Positions 27,190 to 35,407 of a stretch of DNA of 49,218 nucleotides are shown here, piece after piece (the stretch's first letter is position 1; every line of letters begins with the position of its first letter). The position numbers and the translations under genes were made by a program. The notes beneath the pieces were generated by a model. That model searched no databases, was not told the origin of the DNA, and was given only the letters and a program-made list of their open reading frames with translations. Location of the stretch: positions 1 through 49,218 of the forward strand of contig JANXMZ010000067.1 in the NCBI GenBank assembly GCA_025354385.1, written 5' to 3'. This stretch comes from Bacteroidota bacterium. Its GTDB lineage: Bacteria > Bacteroidota > Bacteroidia > NS11-12g > UBA955.

Positions 27190-27361
27190 GTTAATTTAAC
27201 ATTAATTTTAACTAAAAATAAGCTTTTTAAATTGATATTTTACTCTTAAAAAGGTTAAAATACAATCACGCAAAGAATTTATTATCAGCTTTCATCACTA
27301 CAACCTTCTAAAAAAGAGCCAATTACAACGAATATTATAAAAGTTAGATTTTATACTTAAA

Positions 27362-28423
27362 CTAATCTACCCACTCTGCAAAAAACAAATTGGTATCGTG
27401 TGTTCCGCCATTGTTGCGATTGCTGCTCCAAACTAATTTTTTACCATCTGGACTAAACATTGGAAAAGCATTGAAATTGCTTTGGGTTGTTATTTGCTTT
27501 AGATTGCTACCATCAATATCAATCATGTACAATTGAAAAGCATATCCTTTGGTAGAAGCATGATTACTCGAGAAAATGATTTTTTTACCTGAGGGATGAA
27601 AGAAGGGGGCCCAATTGGCTTTGCCCAAGTGGGTAACTTGCTTTAAATTCTGCCCATCCACATCGCATACATATATTTCCATACTAGTTGGTGCCACCAG
27701 CCCTTGTTTCAATAATTCTTTGTATTCTATAATTTCTGCCTCGGTTGTTGGACGAGAAGCGCGAAACACCAATTGCTTTCCATCAGGTGAAAAAAAGGCG
27801 CCACCATCGTAACCCAATCCAAATGTAATTTGTTTGAGGTTGGAACCATCTGGGTTCATGGTCCACAATTCTAAATCGCCACTGCGAGTACTTGTAAAAA
27901 CAATTTTATCGCCCTTAGGACTCAAAGTTGCCTCTGCATCATATCCAAAAGTATCTGTTAACTGCTTTTTTACTTGACCCTTTTTATTTGCTATAAATAT
28001 ATCAAACTCGGGATATACTGGCCATACATATTTGGCTTTTGGATTATAGGGTTTGCTTGCAGGACAGGTATCCATATAACCGTGGGTGCTTGCAAACAAA
28101 ACGGATTGATTATCGGGCATATAGAACGAACATGTAGTTCTCCCTTTTCCTGTACTAACCATAGGTGGACGGTAAGTTGCCATTAATTTTGAAGCCTTTT
28201 TAATATCCATTGCAAAAATCTGATCACATTTTAAACCCCAAGCAGGATTATTAGATTGAAAACTCAGCATTTTGCCATTAAAACTAAAATAAGCTTCGGC
28301 ATTATCACCCCCAAAGGTTAACTGTTTAATGTTTTTTAAATGGGTTTCTTTTAGAGAATCATTGGTTTGAGCTGATATAAAAAAGTTATAAAAACAAATT
28401 ACAAGGCAAAAATATTTAGTCAT
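27362..28423 (-). CDS. secreted TolB-like WD40/PD40 beta-propeller protein
   Basis: Encodes about 353 residues from ATG 28423. The frame extends to a TTG at 28462, but that TTG is the end of the -7 element TACATTTG. The signal peptide is MTKYFCLVICFYNFFISAQ. The rest consists of repeats of the PD40/WD40-like type: ATLSPKGDKIVFTSTRSGDLELW, GAFFSPDGKQLVFRASR, PFFHPSGKKIIFSSN and FPMFSPDGKKLVWSSNR, giving five to six blades. Most resemble the C-terminal domain of TolB, but the TolB N-terminal domain is missing, so it is not TolB itself. It is probably periplasmic or extracellular and may bind protein or peptidoglycan partners. Function unknown. Confidence 0.85.
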   Translation of the reverse strand: MTKYFCLVICFYNFFISAQTNDSLKETHLKNIKQLTFGGDNAEAYFSFNGKMLSFQSNNPAWGLKCDQIFAMDIKKASKLMATYRPPMVSTGKGRTTCSFYMPDNQSVLFASTHGYMDTCPASKPYNPKAKYVWPVYPEFDIFIANKKGQVKKQLTDTFGYDAEATLSPKGDKIVFTSTRSGDLELWTMNPDGSNLKQITFGLGYDGGAFFSPDGKQLVFRASRPTTEAEIIEYKELLKQGLVAPTSMEIYVCDVDGQNLKQVTHLGKANWAPFFHPSGKKIIFSSNHASTKGYAFQLYMIDIDGSNLKQITTQSNFNAFPMFSPDGKKLVWSSNRNNGGTHDTNLFFAEWVD

Positions 28424-28459
28424 CAAGAAGGGTATTAGAAGTAGATTTTTTTTCGGGTG

Positions 28460-28467
28460 CAAATGTA
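28460..28467 (-). promoter_or_regulatory. -7 element TACATTTG of the beta-propeller gene
   Basis: The minus strand reads TACATTTG, a TAnnTTTG match. Its TTG coincides with the first possible start codon of the downstream frame, so the true start was moved to the ATG at 28423. Confidence 0.6.
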
Positions 28468-28739
28468 TGTTATTAATTAAATTGTTTTCAATACTTTTTA
28501 TAAAAAAGCTTGGTTATTCTATGATGTTTTTTGATTTTGCTTGTTGGGATTGGTTGACGCAAAAGTGTTTTGATAAAGCCAATGTTTACTATATTGTATG
28601 CCAAAAATGCCACTAAACTCCTCATGATAAATGATAGTTAAGAACCGAATCCTACAATTCCTTTAACTACTCTGTTTAAACTTTTTCAAATTGTGCAACA
28701 AATTTTAAACAAAATAGTAGCATTTTTAAAATTTTCATT

Positions 28740-28747
28740 TAAGTTTG
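28740..28747 (+). promoter_or_regulatory. -7 element TAAGTTTG of the B12 operon
   Basis: TAAGTTTG matches TAnnTTTG and lies about 37 bases before the riboswitch begins. No TTG is found at the -33 position, so the promoter may be weak or the -33 element divergent. Confidence 0.5.
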
Positions 28748-28783
28748 CACCCAGATTAATGGTTTTAGTATAAAAGCTAAATT

Positions 28784-28936
28784 AAAAGGGAACAAGGTGT
28801 AAATCCTTGACATTTCCCGATGCTGTAATCCTCACAACCACTTTATTGAGTGGTTGAATTTTCTGAAGAAAAACCACTGTTGGCAAATGCTGATGGGAAG
28901 GTTTCAGAAAAAAGAGGTAAGTCAGAAGACCTGCCA
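28784..28936 (+). promoter_or_regulatory. cobalamin (B12) riboswitch
   Basis: Conserved cobalamin-riboswitch blocks appear in order: GGGAACAAGGTGTAAATCC, GCTGTAATCC, a CCACTTTATTGAGTGG hairpin, CCACTG, GATGGGAAGG and the B12 box AGTCAGAAGACCTGCC at 28920-28935. The last fits the consensus AGYCMGRMGACCTGCC at every base. It precedes a TonB receptor operon, where such switches repress expression when B12 is plentiful. A terminator-like hairpin downstream suggests transcriptional control. Confidence 0.93.
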
Positions 28937-28977
28937 AAATCTACATAATCAATCCATGCTTCGGGAAGAAAGCAGTT

Positions 28978-29028
28978 TGAAACTTGAGCGCATCTATGGC
29001 CATTGGATAAGTTTCACATTTTTTTTCT
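28978..29028 (+). terminator. probable riboswitch-controlled terminator
   Basis: TGAAACTT (28978-28985) pairs with AAGTTTCA (29009-29016). The 23-base interior includes the palindrome ATGGCCAT. CATTTTTTTTCTCT follows directly, giving a T-tract. The position between riboswitch and gene suits an expression-platform terminator. I did not find a clear antiterminator partner. Confidence 0.55.
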
Positions 29029-29057
29029 CTGCATTGTGCGATTAAAAATCGAACATC

Positions 29058-30989
29058 GTGTTTTTAAAAACTCACATATTGCAGCCAGCCTTGTTGCTCG
29101 CCTTTTTGTTACAGATAACACTGTCAGTGTCTCAATCTGTGCCAATGGATACCCTTTATGTTATGAAAGGTGGTGCGATTCAATCCAACAGATTGACGCA
29201 TTTTTCTGCAGGCTCAAAAATAGTGGCATTCGATAGCATTGGTCTTGCGCAACACAAACACCAAAGTTTGGCTGATTTATTAGCAGATGAAAGTCCTTTG
29301 TTTATTAAGTCATACGGCCTTGGCTCTCTGGCTACCTCATCTTTCCGAGGTGGGAGCGCCAGCCAAACCACCGTGCTTTGGAACGGATTTAATATCAATA
29401 GTCCTATGAACGGTCAAATTGATTTTTCATTAATTCCTGTCAATTTTTCTGATGCCGTAAGCATACAATATGGCGGTTCAGGCCCATCATGGGGCAGTGG
29501 TGCCGTTGCTGGCTCAATTCACTTAAATAACATTGCGAACTTTAATAAAGGGATTACCTTAAAAATAAATTTGGGTAACGGCAGTTTTGGCAGTTATAGT
29601 AAACAAGCCTCGGTTGAAATCAGTAAAAAGAAAATGATATCCTCCGTCAAATTATTTCACACAAGTGCCAAAAATAATTTTCAGTACAACAATATCTACT
29701 CAGGTGAAAATAAAAAAACGACACAAACCAATGCTGAACTAAAAAACTATGGATTGCTCTCCGAAAATAATTTCATCATTAGTAAAACTCAAAAAATAAA
29801 TTTCATGTGTTGGTTGCAACATACAGACAGAGAATTACCACCCACCATGTTGCAAAATAGCAGCGCCTCCAAACAGATGGATGAGTCTTTCCGCCTATCA
29901 TCAGAATACCGCCTAGACCATAAGAAAATAAGCACCTTTTTGCGTTCTGCAATGTTAAATGAAAAATTAATTTATGAGGATGTCAATGGGATCAGTAAAA
30001 ACCGCTCCCGTACTTTTATTACCGAATCGGAGACAAGAATTACATTATCAAAAAAACACGCCTTCAATTTTGGACTGAGCAATAATTTTTCAATGGCCAT
30101 GGCAGAGGCATTTTTAAAAAATCCGCAACAAAATAGGCTTTCATTTTTTACTGCTTATGCCTATACCTCTAAGAATTCAAAAATTAAATTTAACACTTCA
30201 TTGCGAAAAGAGTTTATGGCTGGCAAAACCATTCCATTTGTATACAGCGTAGGTTCAGAATATGCCATTACCAAACATTTACAATTAAAAGCAATGGCCA
30301 CAAGAGTATACCGCTTGCCTACTTTGAATGATTGGTATTGGACACCTGGGGGTAACCCAAATCTTCAATCGGAAAATGGGTATGCTGAGGAAGTTGGTTT
30401 TAAATACAACCATATCACAAAAAGTAAATCAGTGCATTTTTCAAACGAATGTACTTTCTTCAATAGACAAATCAACAATTGGATCATATGGTTACCGGGC
30501 AATACCTATTGGTCGCCAGAAAATATTATAAAAGTATGGAGCCGCGGTATGGAAACCAATTCAAATATGCAGGTAAAAATTAAACAGATTTTATTGAGTT
30601 TAACGGTGGTTACAAACTATGTGGTATCCACCAATCAAGCACTCAAATCTGCCGAAGACGCATCGCTGCATAAACAACTGATTTATGTGCCAATGTACAG
30701 TGGTTTTGCTAAATTAAACATTGGTTATAAGCAGTTCAGTTTTTGTTACCGCCATACATACACTGGCTACCGTTATACATCTTCTGATAACTCTGAATAT
30801 CTCTCTCCTTATCAGTTGTCAAGTATTTACGCTTCTATAAAATTTAAAAATAAAAAATGGAATACTTCTGCCTTTTTACAGGTGAATAACCTTTGGAATA
30901 CCCAATACCAAATAATTGCAAACAGAGCCATGCCGTTGCGCAATTATGCATTAGGCTTATCCTTCGAAATCAATCAACCCAATAAATAA
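29058..30989 (+). CDS. TonB-dependent receptor, BtuB-like
   Basis: Encodes 643 residues: a signal peptide (PALLLAFLLQITLSVSQS), a plug domain and a C-terminal outer-membrane beta-barrel. The plug shows HKHQSLADLLADESPLF, FRGGSASQTTVLWNGFNIN and GSGAVAGSIHLNN, and the barrel closes with LRNYALGLSFEI ending in aromatic-rich strands. It imports a ligand by the TonB-ExbBD system. The cobalamin riboswitch directly upstream and the BtuG-like and BtuF-like genes downstream make cobalamin or a corrinoid the expected ligand. The start is GTG 29058. It is the first gene of the operon. Confidence 0.88.
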   Translation: MFLKTHILQPALLLAFLLQITLSVSQSVPMDTLYVMKGGAIQSNRLTHFSAGSKIVAFDSIGLAQHKHQSLADLLADESPLFIKSYGLGSLATSSFRGGSASQTTVLWNGFNINSPMNGQIDFSLIPVNFSDAVSIQYGGSGPSWGSGAVAGSIHLNNIANFNKGITLKINLGNGSFGSYSKQASVEISKKKMISSVKLFHTSAKNNFQYNNIYSGENKKTTQTNAELKNYGLLSENNFIISKTQKINFMCWLQHTDRELPPTMLQNSSASKQMDESFRLSSEYRLDHKKISTFLRSAMLNEKLIYEDVNGISKNRSRTFITESETRITLSKKHAFNFGLSNNFSMAMAEAFLKNPQQNRLSFFTAYAYTSKNSKIKFNTSLRKEFMAGKTIPFVYSVGSEYAITKHLQLKAMATRVYRLPTLNDWYWTPGGNPNLQSENGYAEEVGFKYNHITKSKSVHFSNECTFFNRQINNWIIWLPGNTYWSPENIIKVWSRGMETNSNMQVKIKQILLSLTVVTNYVVSTNQALKSAEDASLHKQLIYVPMYSGFAKLNIGYKQFSFCYRHTYTGYRYTSSDNSEYLSPYQLSSIYASIKFKNKKWNTSAFLQVNNLWNTQYQIIANRAMPLRNYALGLSFEINQPNK

Positions 30990-31002
30990 TCAAATAAATA
31001 AC

Positions 31003-31983
31003 ATGAATAAAATTTCACTTAGCATTTTGCTTCTCGCATCTCTTTGTTTTACAAAATTACAATCGCAAACAGTTTCAACTTTCGATTCTCTTCAGCTTGC
31101 ACAAGATTCTTTTTGGAATGGGTCTGCCAGTCCATTAGGTTCATCATTTAAAAGTGGCAATGCGATATTTAGCAATTATTACGACACCTCTTATGGCGGA
31201 TTCTGGTCAGACGGATGGGCTTACAGCAACATGACAGATAGCACCTCTCCAGGCTTTAACAACTTATTCAGCGCAAAGCCAGGCAAAGGTTTTGCCAACT
31301 CTGCAAATTATGCCATTGGCCAGCAAAACGCCATCATTAGATTAAGCGGAAAAGCGCTAGGCAAAGTGGTTTCAGGATTTTATATTACCAATTCAACGTA
31401 TGCCTATTACTCCATGAGAGATGGCGATTTTATTAGCAAAAAATTTGGTGGTGATACAGGTACGGACAAAGACTATTTTAAATTAAAGATACAAAAATAC
31501 TACGGTGGAGCATTAAGCAATGATAGCGTTGTTTTTTATTTGGCGGATTTCCGTTCGGCAGATAGTACAAAAGACTATATTGTAAACAACTGGCGTTGGG
31601 TAGATTTAACTTCATTGGGAAATGTAGATAGTTTAACATTTAAACTATCATCTAGCGACAATGGTCAGTTTGGAATGAACACCCCTGCCTTTTTCTGTAT
31701 GGATAATTTTACAACCAGAAATTATGGATTGAATATACATACCTCAGGAAATACTTCTTCAATTTCGGTTTATCCTAATCCTGCAAATGAATACTTAACA
31801 ATTGAACTTAATACCATCCCTGCGCAAATAAACATTACAGATATTCAAGGAAAAGTTTTGAAGACTTTAACAACCAATTCAAATCGCACAATGGTGAATA
31901 TTTCTGAATTGCCATCTGGTGTTTATTTTTTAAATACGAGCGACAATTTTAACATCACCTCTAAAATGTTTATTAAACAATGA
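31003..31983 (+). CDS. DUF4465 protein with T9SS type A sorting domain
   Basis: Encodes 326 residues: a signal peptide (LSILLLASLCFTKLQSQ), then a DUF4465 domain and a T9SS type A tail. The domain shows FSNYYDTSYGGFWSDGWAYS, GFANSANYAIG, VVSGFYITNSTYAYYSM, KDYFKLKIQKYYGG and MNTPAFFCMDNF. The tail begins near YPNPANEYLTIEL and ends PSGVYFLNTSDN...IKQ. DUF4465 proteins occur beside btuB-like receptors in Bacteroidetes and are thought to be surface B12-binding or delivery proteins. Here the protein would reach the surface by T9SS instead of by a lipid anchor. It begins 14 bases after the receptor gene and overlaps the next gene by 4 bases (ATGA). Confidence 0.88.
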   Translation: MNKISLSILLLASLCFTKLQSQTVSTFDSLQLAQDSFWNGSASPLGSSFKSGNAIFSNYYDTSYGGFWSDGWAYSNMTDSTSPGFNNLFSAKPGKGFANSANYAIGQQNAIIRLSGKALGKVVSGFYITNSTYAYYSMRDGDFISKKFGGDTGTDKDYFKLKIQKYYGGALSNDSVVFYLADFRSADSTKDYIVNNWRWVDLTSLGNVDSLTFKLSSSDNGQFGMNTPAFFCMDNFTTRNYGLNIHTSGNTSSISVYPNPANEYLTIELNTIPAQINITDIQGKVLKTLTTNSNRTMVNISELPSGVYFLNTSDNFNITSKMFIKQ

Positions 31984-32981
31984 TAAGGTTCCTGTTTTCA
32001 TCTTTCATCCTATTGCTTTTTAAGCCAGCCTGTCAGGCTCAATTTGCGCCAGCCGCAGGTCATGCAGGGAGCACAGCCATATATAAAGACAGCACTATTT
32101 TCAGCGCATGGGCTACTGCTTGTCAACTCAATCGCGGCTATCAAAATATTGCAGATAAATCTTTAGGCAAGGCCAGTGTTGGCGACAGTTCATTAGCCCT
32201 GGGTAAAGCGGGTGAAAATGGAGTTGTTAGTTTGGGAGATGGTGGCAGTGCTATTTTAAGTTTTAAGAACCCTATTAAAAATGGACCCGGCTATGATTTT
32301 GCAATTTTCGAAAACACCTTTGTCGACTCGTTCCTCGAATTGGCATTTGTAGAAGTAAGTTCGGATGGCATCAATTATGTTAGATTTCCTGCCACCTCTA
32401 ACACGCAAGACACCTTACAAACAGGCGGATTTGGTTATACGCAACCTACCAGCCTTAATAACTTGGCAGGAAAATACAGAGCTATGTATGGTACGCCATT
32501 TGACTTACAGGAATTATCCAATATTCCTAATTTGAACATCAATGCCATTACACATGTTAAAATAATAGATGTCGTTGGCAGCATACAAAATCAATGGTCT
32601 TCTATGGATCAGTTTAATCATAAAATTAATGACCCCTGGCCCACTCCTTTCGCATCCTGCGGCTTCGACCTCGATGCAGTTGGTGTTATTCACAGTCGCT
32701 CTTCAAATTTAATCAAAATAGAATTAGTCAACTTAGTTGTCTATCCAAATCCCGCCAATCAATACATTTCAGTTCAATCTTTGGATAAAAATAACGATTG
32801 GCTAAAAATTGAATTAGTAGATTTAAGTGGTAAAAATGTCTATGATTTTTCGACACAAAACAACCCCATTTCCTCTGAAATAAAGTTGGAGTTGGGCTCA
32901 TTTAATAGCGGGTATTACATCCTTAAAATACAAACCAATCAAGGCGTTATTAATTATAAAATAAGTATTCAGCATGATTAA
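31980..32981 (+). CDS. T9SS-secreted surface protein of the B12 operon, unknown family
   Basis: Encodes 333 residues. The signal peptide is IRFLFSSFILLLFKPACQAQ. The central domain of about 220 residues contains NRGYQNIADKSLGKASVGD, VVSLGDGGSAILSF, NGPGYDFAIFENTF, LELAFVEVSSDGINYVRFP and ASCGFDLDAVGV. I know related cell-surface proteins with this pattern but no established function. The last 75 residues form a type A T9SS domain (VYPNPANQYISVQS ... NSGYYILKIQ). The gene overlaps its neighbours by 4 and 8 bases, so it is strictly co-translated with the B12 genes. Inferred role: a surface part of corrinoid capture. It carries no lipobox. Confidence 0.82.
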   Translation: MIRFLFSSFILLLFKPACQAQFAPAAGHAGSTAIYKDSTIFSAWATACQLNRGYQNIADKSLGKASVGDSSLALGKAGENGVVSLGDGGSAILSFKNPIKNGPGYDFAIFENTFVDSFLELAFVEVSSDGINYVRFPATSNTQDTLQTGGFGYTQPTSLNNLAGKYRAMYGTPFDLQELSNIPNLNINAITHVKIIDVVGSIQNQWSSMDQFNHKINDPWPTPFASCGFDLDAVGVIHSRSSNLIKIELVNLVVYPNPANQYISVQSLDKNNDWLKIELVDLSGKNVYDFSTQNNPISSEIKLELGSFNSGYYILKIQTNQGVINYKISIQHD

Positions 32982-34008
32982 TAAATGGGTTTATTTATTG
33001 CTACTGAGCGTTGGCTTTGCAGCTTGTAAAAAAGACCATCCAACCGCTAAAAGCAGCACTGTAAATATTACTACCAATGGTGTTTACATTAGCAATGAGG
33101 GCACTTTTCAGTTTGGCAACGCAAGTGTAAGTTACTATAACCCCAATGACAATAGTATTGGCGAGGATATTTTTAAAACCGTTAATAACAGACCACTTGG
33201 TGACATTTGCCAGTCTATTTATTTTATTCAAAACAAAGCTTATGTAGTGGTAAATAATTCAAACAAAATAGAAGTTGTGAATGCACAAACTTTTGCTTCT
33301 GAAGGCACAATTAATGGACTCGTTTCTCCACGTTATTTTCTACCAGTAAGCAATAACAAAGCGTATGTTACCGACTATAATGCGAATACTATTGCGATTA
33401 TTAACTTGGCTAACAATATTATCACAGGCCAAATACAATGTCCCGGCTGGACAGAGGAGTTGTGCATGAGTTTAGGCAAGGTTTATGTTACCAATAAAAA
33501 AAGAAAATATCTTTACATTATTAATCCGGTTAGTAATAAAATTCAAGACAGTATTTTTTTAAATGATGGTGCTTCGTGTATCAAAGAAGATAAAAATGGG
33601 AAGCTTTGGGTATTGTGTGGTGGCGACCCTTCTAACAATATTAAAGCATCTTTACAGGTCATTAATCCTTCTACAGATTTAATAGAAACCACTTATACTT
33701 TTCCGAATAAAGCTGATAGTCCTTGGCGTTTAAAAATGAATGGGAATAATGATACTTTGTACTTTCTTAATAAAGGCGTTTTCAGAATGTCCATTAATAA
33801 CAATGTTTTACCAACTATTGCCTTTATAGAAGAAGGGCTCAGAAACTACTACGGATTAGGGGTACACCCTTCCAATGGCGATGTGTATGCATCTGATGCA
33901 TTGGATTATGTTCAGAAAGGCATTGTTTATCGCTATCGCAGTGATGGCAATTTTGTTACTTCATTTAAAGGTGGTATTTCCCCAGGAGATTTTTATTTCA
34001 AAAATTAG
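32974..34008 (+). CDS. BtuG-like DUF5074/YncE beta-propeller lipoprotein
   Basis: Encodes 344 residues. The signal peptide ends in SVGFAAC, a lipobox with Cys18, so the protein is lipidated and probably surface-exposed. The rest is a YncE/DUF5074-type beta-propeller with repeating VVNAQTFASEGTI, IAIINLANNIITGQI, LYIINPVSNKIQDSI and LQVINPSTDLIETTY blades. BtuG, the high-affinity B12 lipoprotein of Bacteroides that covers BtuB, has this fold. Its location in a riboswitch-controlled btuB operon supports the same role. It overlaps the upstream gene by 8 bases, and the next gene starts directly after its stop codon. Confidence 0.85.
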   Translation: MINKWVYLLLLSVGFAACKKDHPTAKSSTVNITTNGVYISNEGTFQFGNASVSYYNPNDNSIGEDIFKTVNNRPLGDICQSIYFIQNKAYVVVNNSNKIEVVNAQTFASEGTINGLVSPRYFLPVSNNKAYVTDYNANTIAIINLANNIITGQIQCPGWTEELCMSLGKVYVTNKKRKYLYIINPVSNKIQDSIFLNDGASCIKEDKNGKLWVLCGGDPSNNIKASLQVINPSTDLIETTYTFPNKADSPWRLKMNGNNDTLYFLNKGVFRMSINNNVLPTIAFIEEGLRNYYGLGVHPSNGDVYASDALDYVQKGIVYRYRSDGNFVTSFKGGISPGDFYFKN

Positions 34009-34230
34009 ATGGACCTATTTATTAAACATGAACAGAAAAATTGTCCTATTTGCCATCAGTTATTTGAATGCAAAGTAGATAATATTTTAAACTGTCAATG
34101 TTATGGAATAACCTTAGGTGATGCGGCAAAATCATGGATTGACACGCAATTTTCCGATTGCTTATGCAAAAATTGTCTTATCAAAATTGACTCACAATTT
34201 GTAGAACAAAATGAAACTCGAATTGATTAA
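34009..34230 (+). CDS. small cysteine-rich CWC-type protein
   Basis: Encodes 73 residues, cytoplasmic (no signal peptide). Cysteines occur as CPICHQLFEC, NCQCYG and CLCKNC, a pattern close to the cysteine-rich CWC family (CPxCgxxFxC...CWC), with CQC instead of CWC. Eight Cys in so small a protein indicate metal binding, probably zinc. The ATG directly follows the previous stop codon, and the gene is part of the B12 operon. The family has no known function. The frame, the spacing and the Cys pattern make it a real gene. Confidence 0.78.
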   Translation: MDLFIKHEQKNCPICHQLFECKVDNILNCQCYGITLGDAAKSWIDTQFSDCLCKNCLIKIDSQFVEQNETRID

Positions 34231-34237
34231 ACCTAAT

Positions 34238-35338
34238 ATGCATTCCACAAATAAATCGTTTTTATTTTGTTGTATTCTCCTTTTAATAGGTTGTAATGGC
34301 ATTGTAAAAGACAATTTGAATGTACCACAGAAATTTCATTCAATAGAATTTTCAAAGCAATTCGGCATTCTCGAATCTGCCAACCAACAACAATTATTTT
34401 ACATCAATGGAAAAGATACCAACTGGTCTGTTGTGATAAAAAAAAATCAAATACCACTGAAAATTACTGTACTGTCAACTGTTTTTGCTGGTTTTATTGA
34501 GGTTTTGCAAGACCAGCAAAACATTGTAGGTATAGATAATCTCAAATTTTATTCAGACTCTTTGCTTTTAAAGCAAGTAAAAGAAAATAAAACCAGTGAG
34601 GTTGGAGAAGAGGGTCAAGTGCAAATAGAAAAGTTAATGGCATTGCATCCAGATATTATTATTTGCAACTCTTCGGAATTTATTTCAAGTGCCACTGGTC
34701 AGCGCTTATCTGCCATGGGTATAAAAATTTTGTATTGCGCTAATTTTAAAGAAGCCCATCCATTGGCCCGTGCCGAGTGGATTAAATTCTTTGGAGCAAT
34801 TACGAACAAACTTTCCATAGCAGATAGTATTTTTAATACTGTCAAAGCAAATTATTCGAATATTGTTACAAAAACACAAGCATTAAAAAAAGAAGTCCAT
34901 CATTATTCTCCTAGAGTAATGACTGAAGCGATGTTTGGTGACACATGGTTTGTACCCGGTGGTAGCAGTTACACCGCACAACTTATTAAAGATGCAGGTG
35001 GCGAATATATTTTCGAAGACCAACTACCCTTGTTTACTTATCCTAAAAGTTTAGAAGATGTGTTAGTAAAAGCCAAAAATGCAGATGTATGGATCAATGT
35101 TAATCAATATACTAGAAAGGAACAATTGATAAAATCAGATGCCCGCTTTGCCATGTTTAAGCCATTCAAAGAAAATAAAATTTTCAACAACAATAAAAGA
35201 GAAAATAGCAGTGGTGGCAATGATTTTTGGGAGAAAGGTGTTTGCAGACCGGACCTGATCTTAAATGATTTATTTATTATTTTTAATACCCCAAATATAG
35301 AAACAAACAAATTATACTACTACACCAGAATTGAATAA
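34238..35338 (+). CDS. BtuF-like periplasmic substrate-binding lipoprotein
   Basis: Encodes about 366 residues. The lipoprotein signal is SFLFCCILLLIGCNG (Cys18). Two lobes linked by a helix follow the class III (BtuF/FhuD) pattern: KITVLSTVFAGFIEVLQ, GIDNLKFY, VGEEGQVQIEKLMALHPDIIIC, then a second lobe with WFVPGGSSYTAQLIKDAGGEYIF and NADVWINVNQY. It would bind cobalamin in the periplasm and hand it to BtuCD, which is not encoded here. ATG 34238 follows the CWC stop by 7 bases and leads directly into the signal; ATG 34211 is an alternative overlapping start. It is the last gene of the operon. Confidence 0.87.
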   Translation: MHSTNKSFLFCCILLLIGCNGIVKDNLNVPQKFHSIEFSKQFGILESANQQQLFYINGKDTNWSVVIKKNQIPLKITVLSTVFAGFIEVLQDQQNIVGIDNLKFYSDSLLLKQVKENKTSEVGEEGQVQIEKLMALHPDIIICNSSEFISSATGQRLSAMGIKILYCANFKEAHPLARAEWIKFFGAITNKLSIADSIFNTVKANYSNIVTKTQALKKEVHHYSPRVMTEAMFGDTWFVPGGSSYTAQLIKDAGGEYIFEDQLPLFTYPKSLEDVLVKAKNADVWINVNQYTRKEQLIKSDARFAMFKPFKENKIFNNNKRENSSGGNDFWEKGVCRPDLILNDLFIIFNTPNIETNKLYYYTRIE

Positions 35339-35407
35339 TGAGCGTTCAAAAAAAAGTACAAACTTATTTTCAAATTTCCAGCTAATTGTATTTCTTTTGT
35401 TGGCTAA

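Larger units (their letters stand above)
28463..29057. other. long leader region of the B12 operon
   Basis: 595 bases without a supported gene. The left 270 bases hold the minus-strand promoter of the beta-propeller gene and otherwise nothing I recognise. The rest contains, in order, a -7 element at 28740-28747, a cobalamin riboswitch at 28784-28936 and a terminator-like hairpin at 28978-29028. A short reading frame at 28854-29045 lies within the riboswitch and is not a gene. Confidence 0.75.

Noticed and set aside
25671..28564. Twelve-base word GTTGACGCAAAA repeated at 25671 and 28553
   Set aside because: Two copies of a 12-mer in 49 kb of AT-rich DNA are within chance, and there is no shared position relative to genes.
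28854..29045. 63-codon frame in the B12 leader
   Set aside because: It overlaps the conserved riboswitch core and terminator; sequence conservation there is explained by the RNA.
32725..32745. Sequence in the T9SS protein gene similar to the 24637-24657 palindrome (TAGTCAACTTAGTTG)
   Set aside because: It is imperfect and lies in a conserved coding stretch before the YPNPAN motif, so it is best seen as coincidence.
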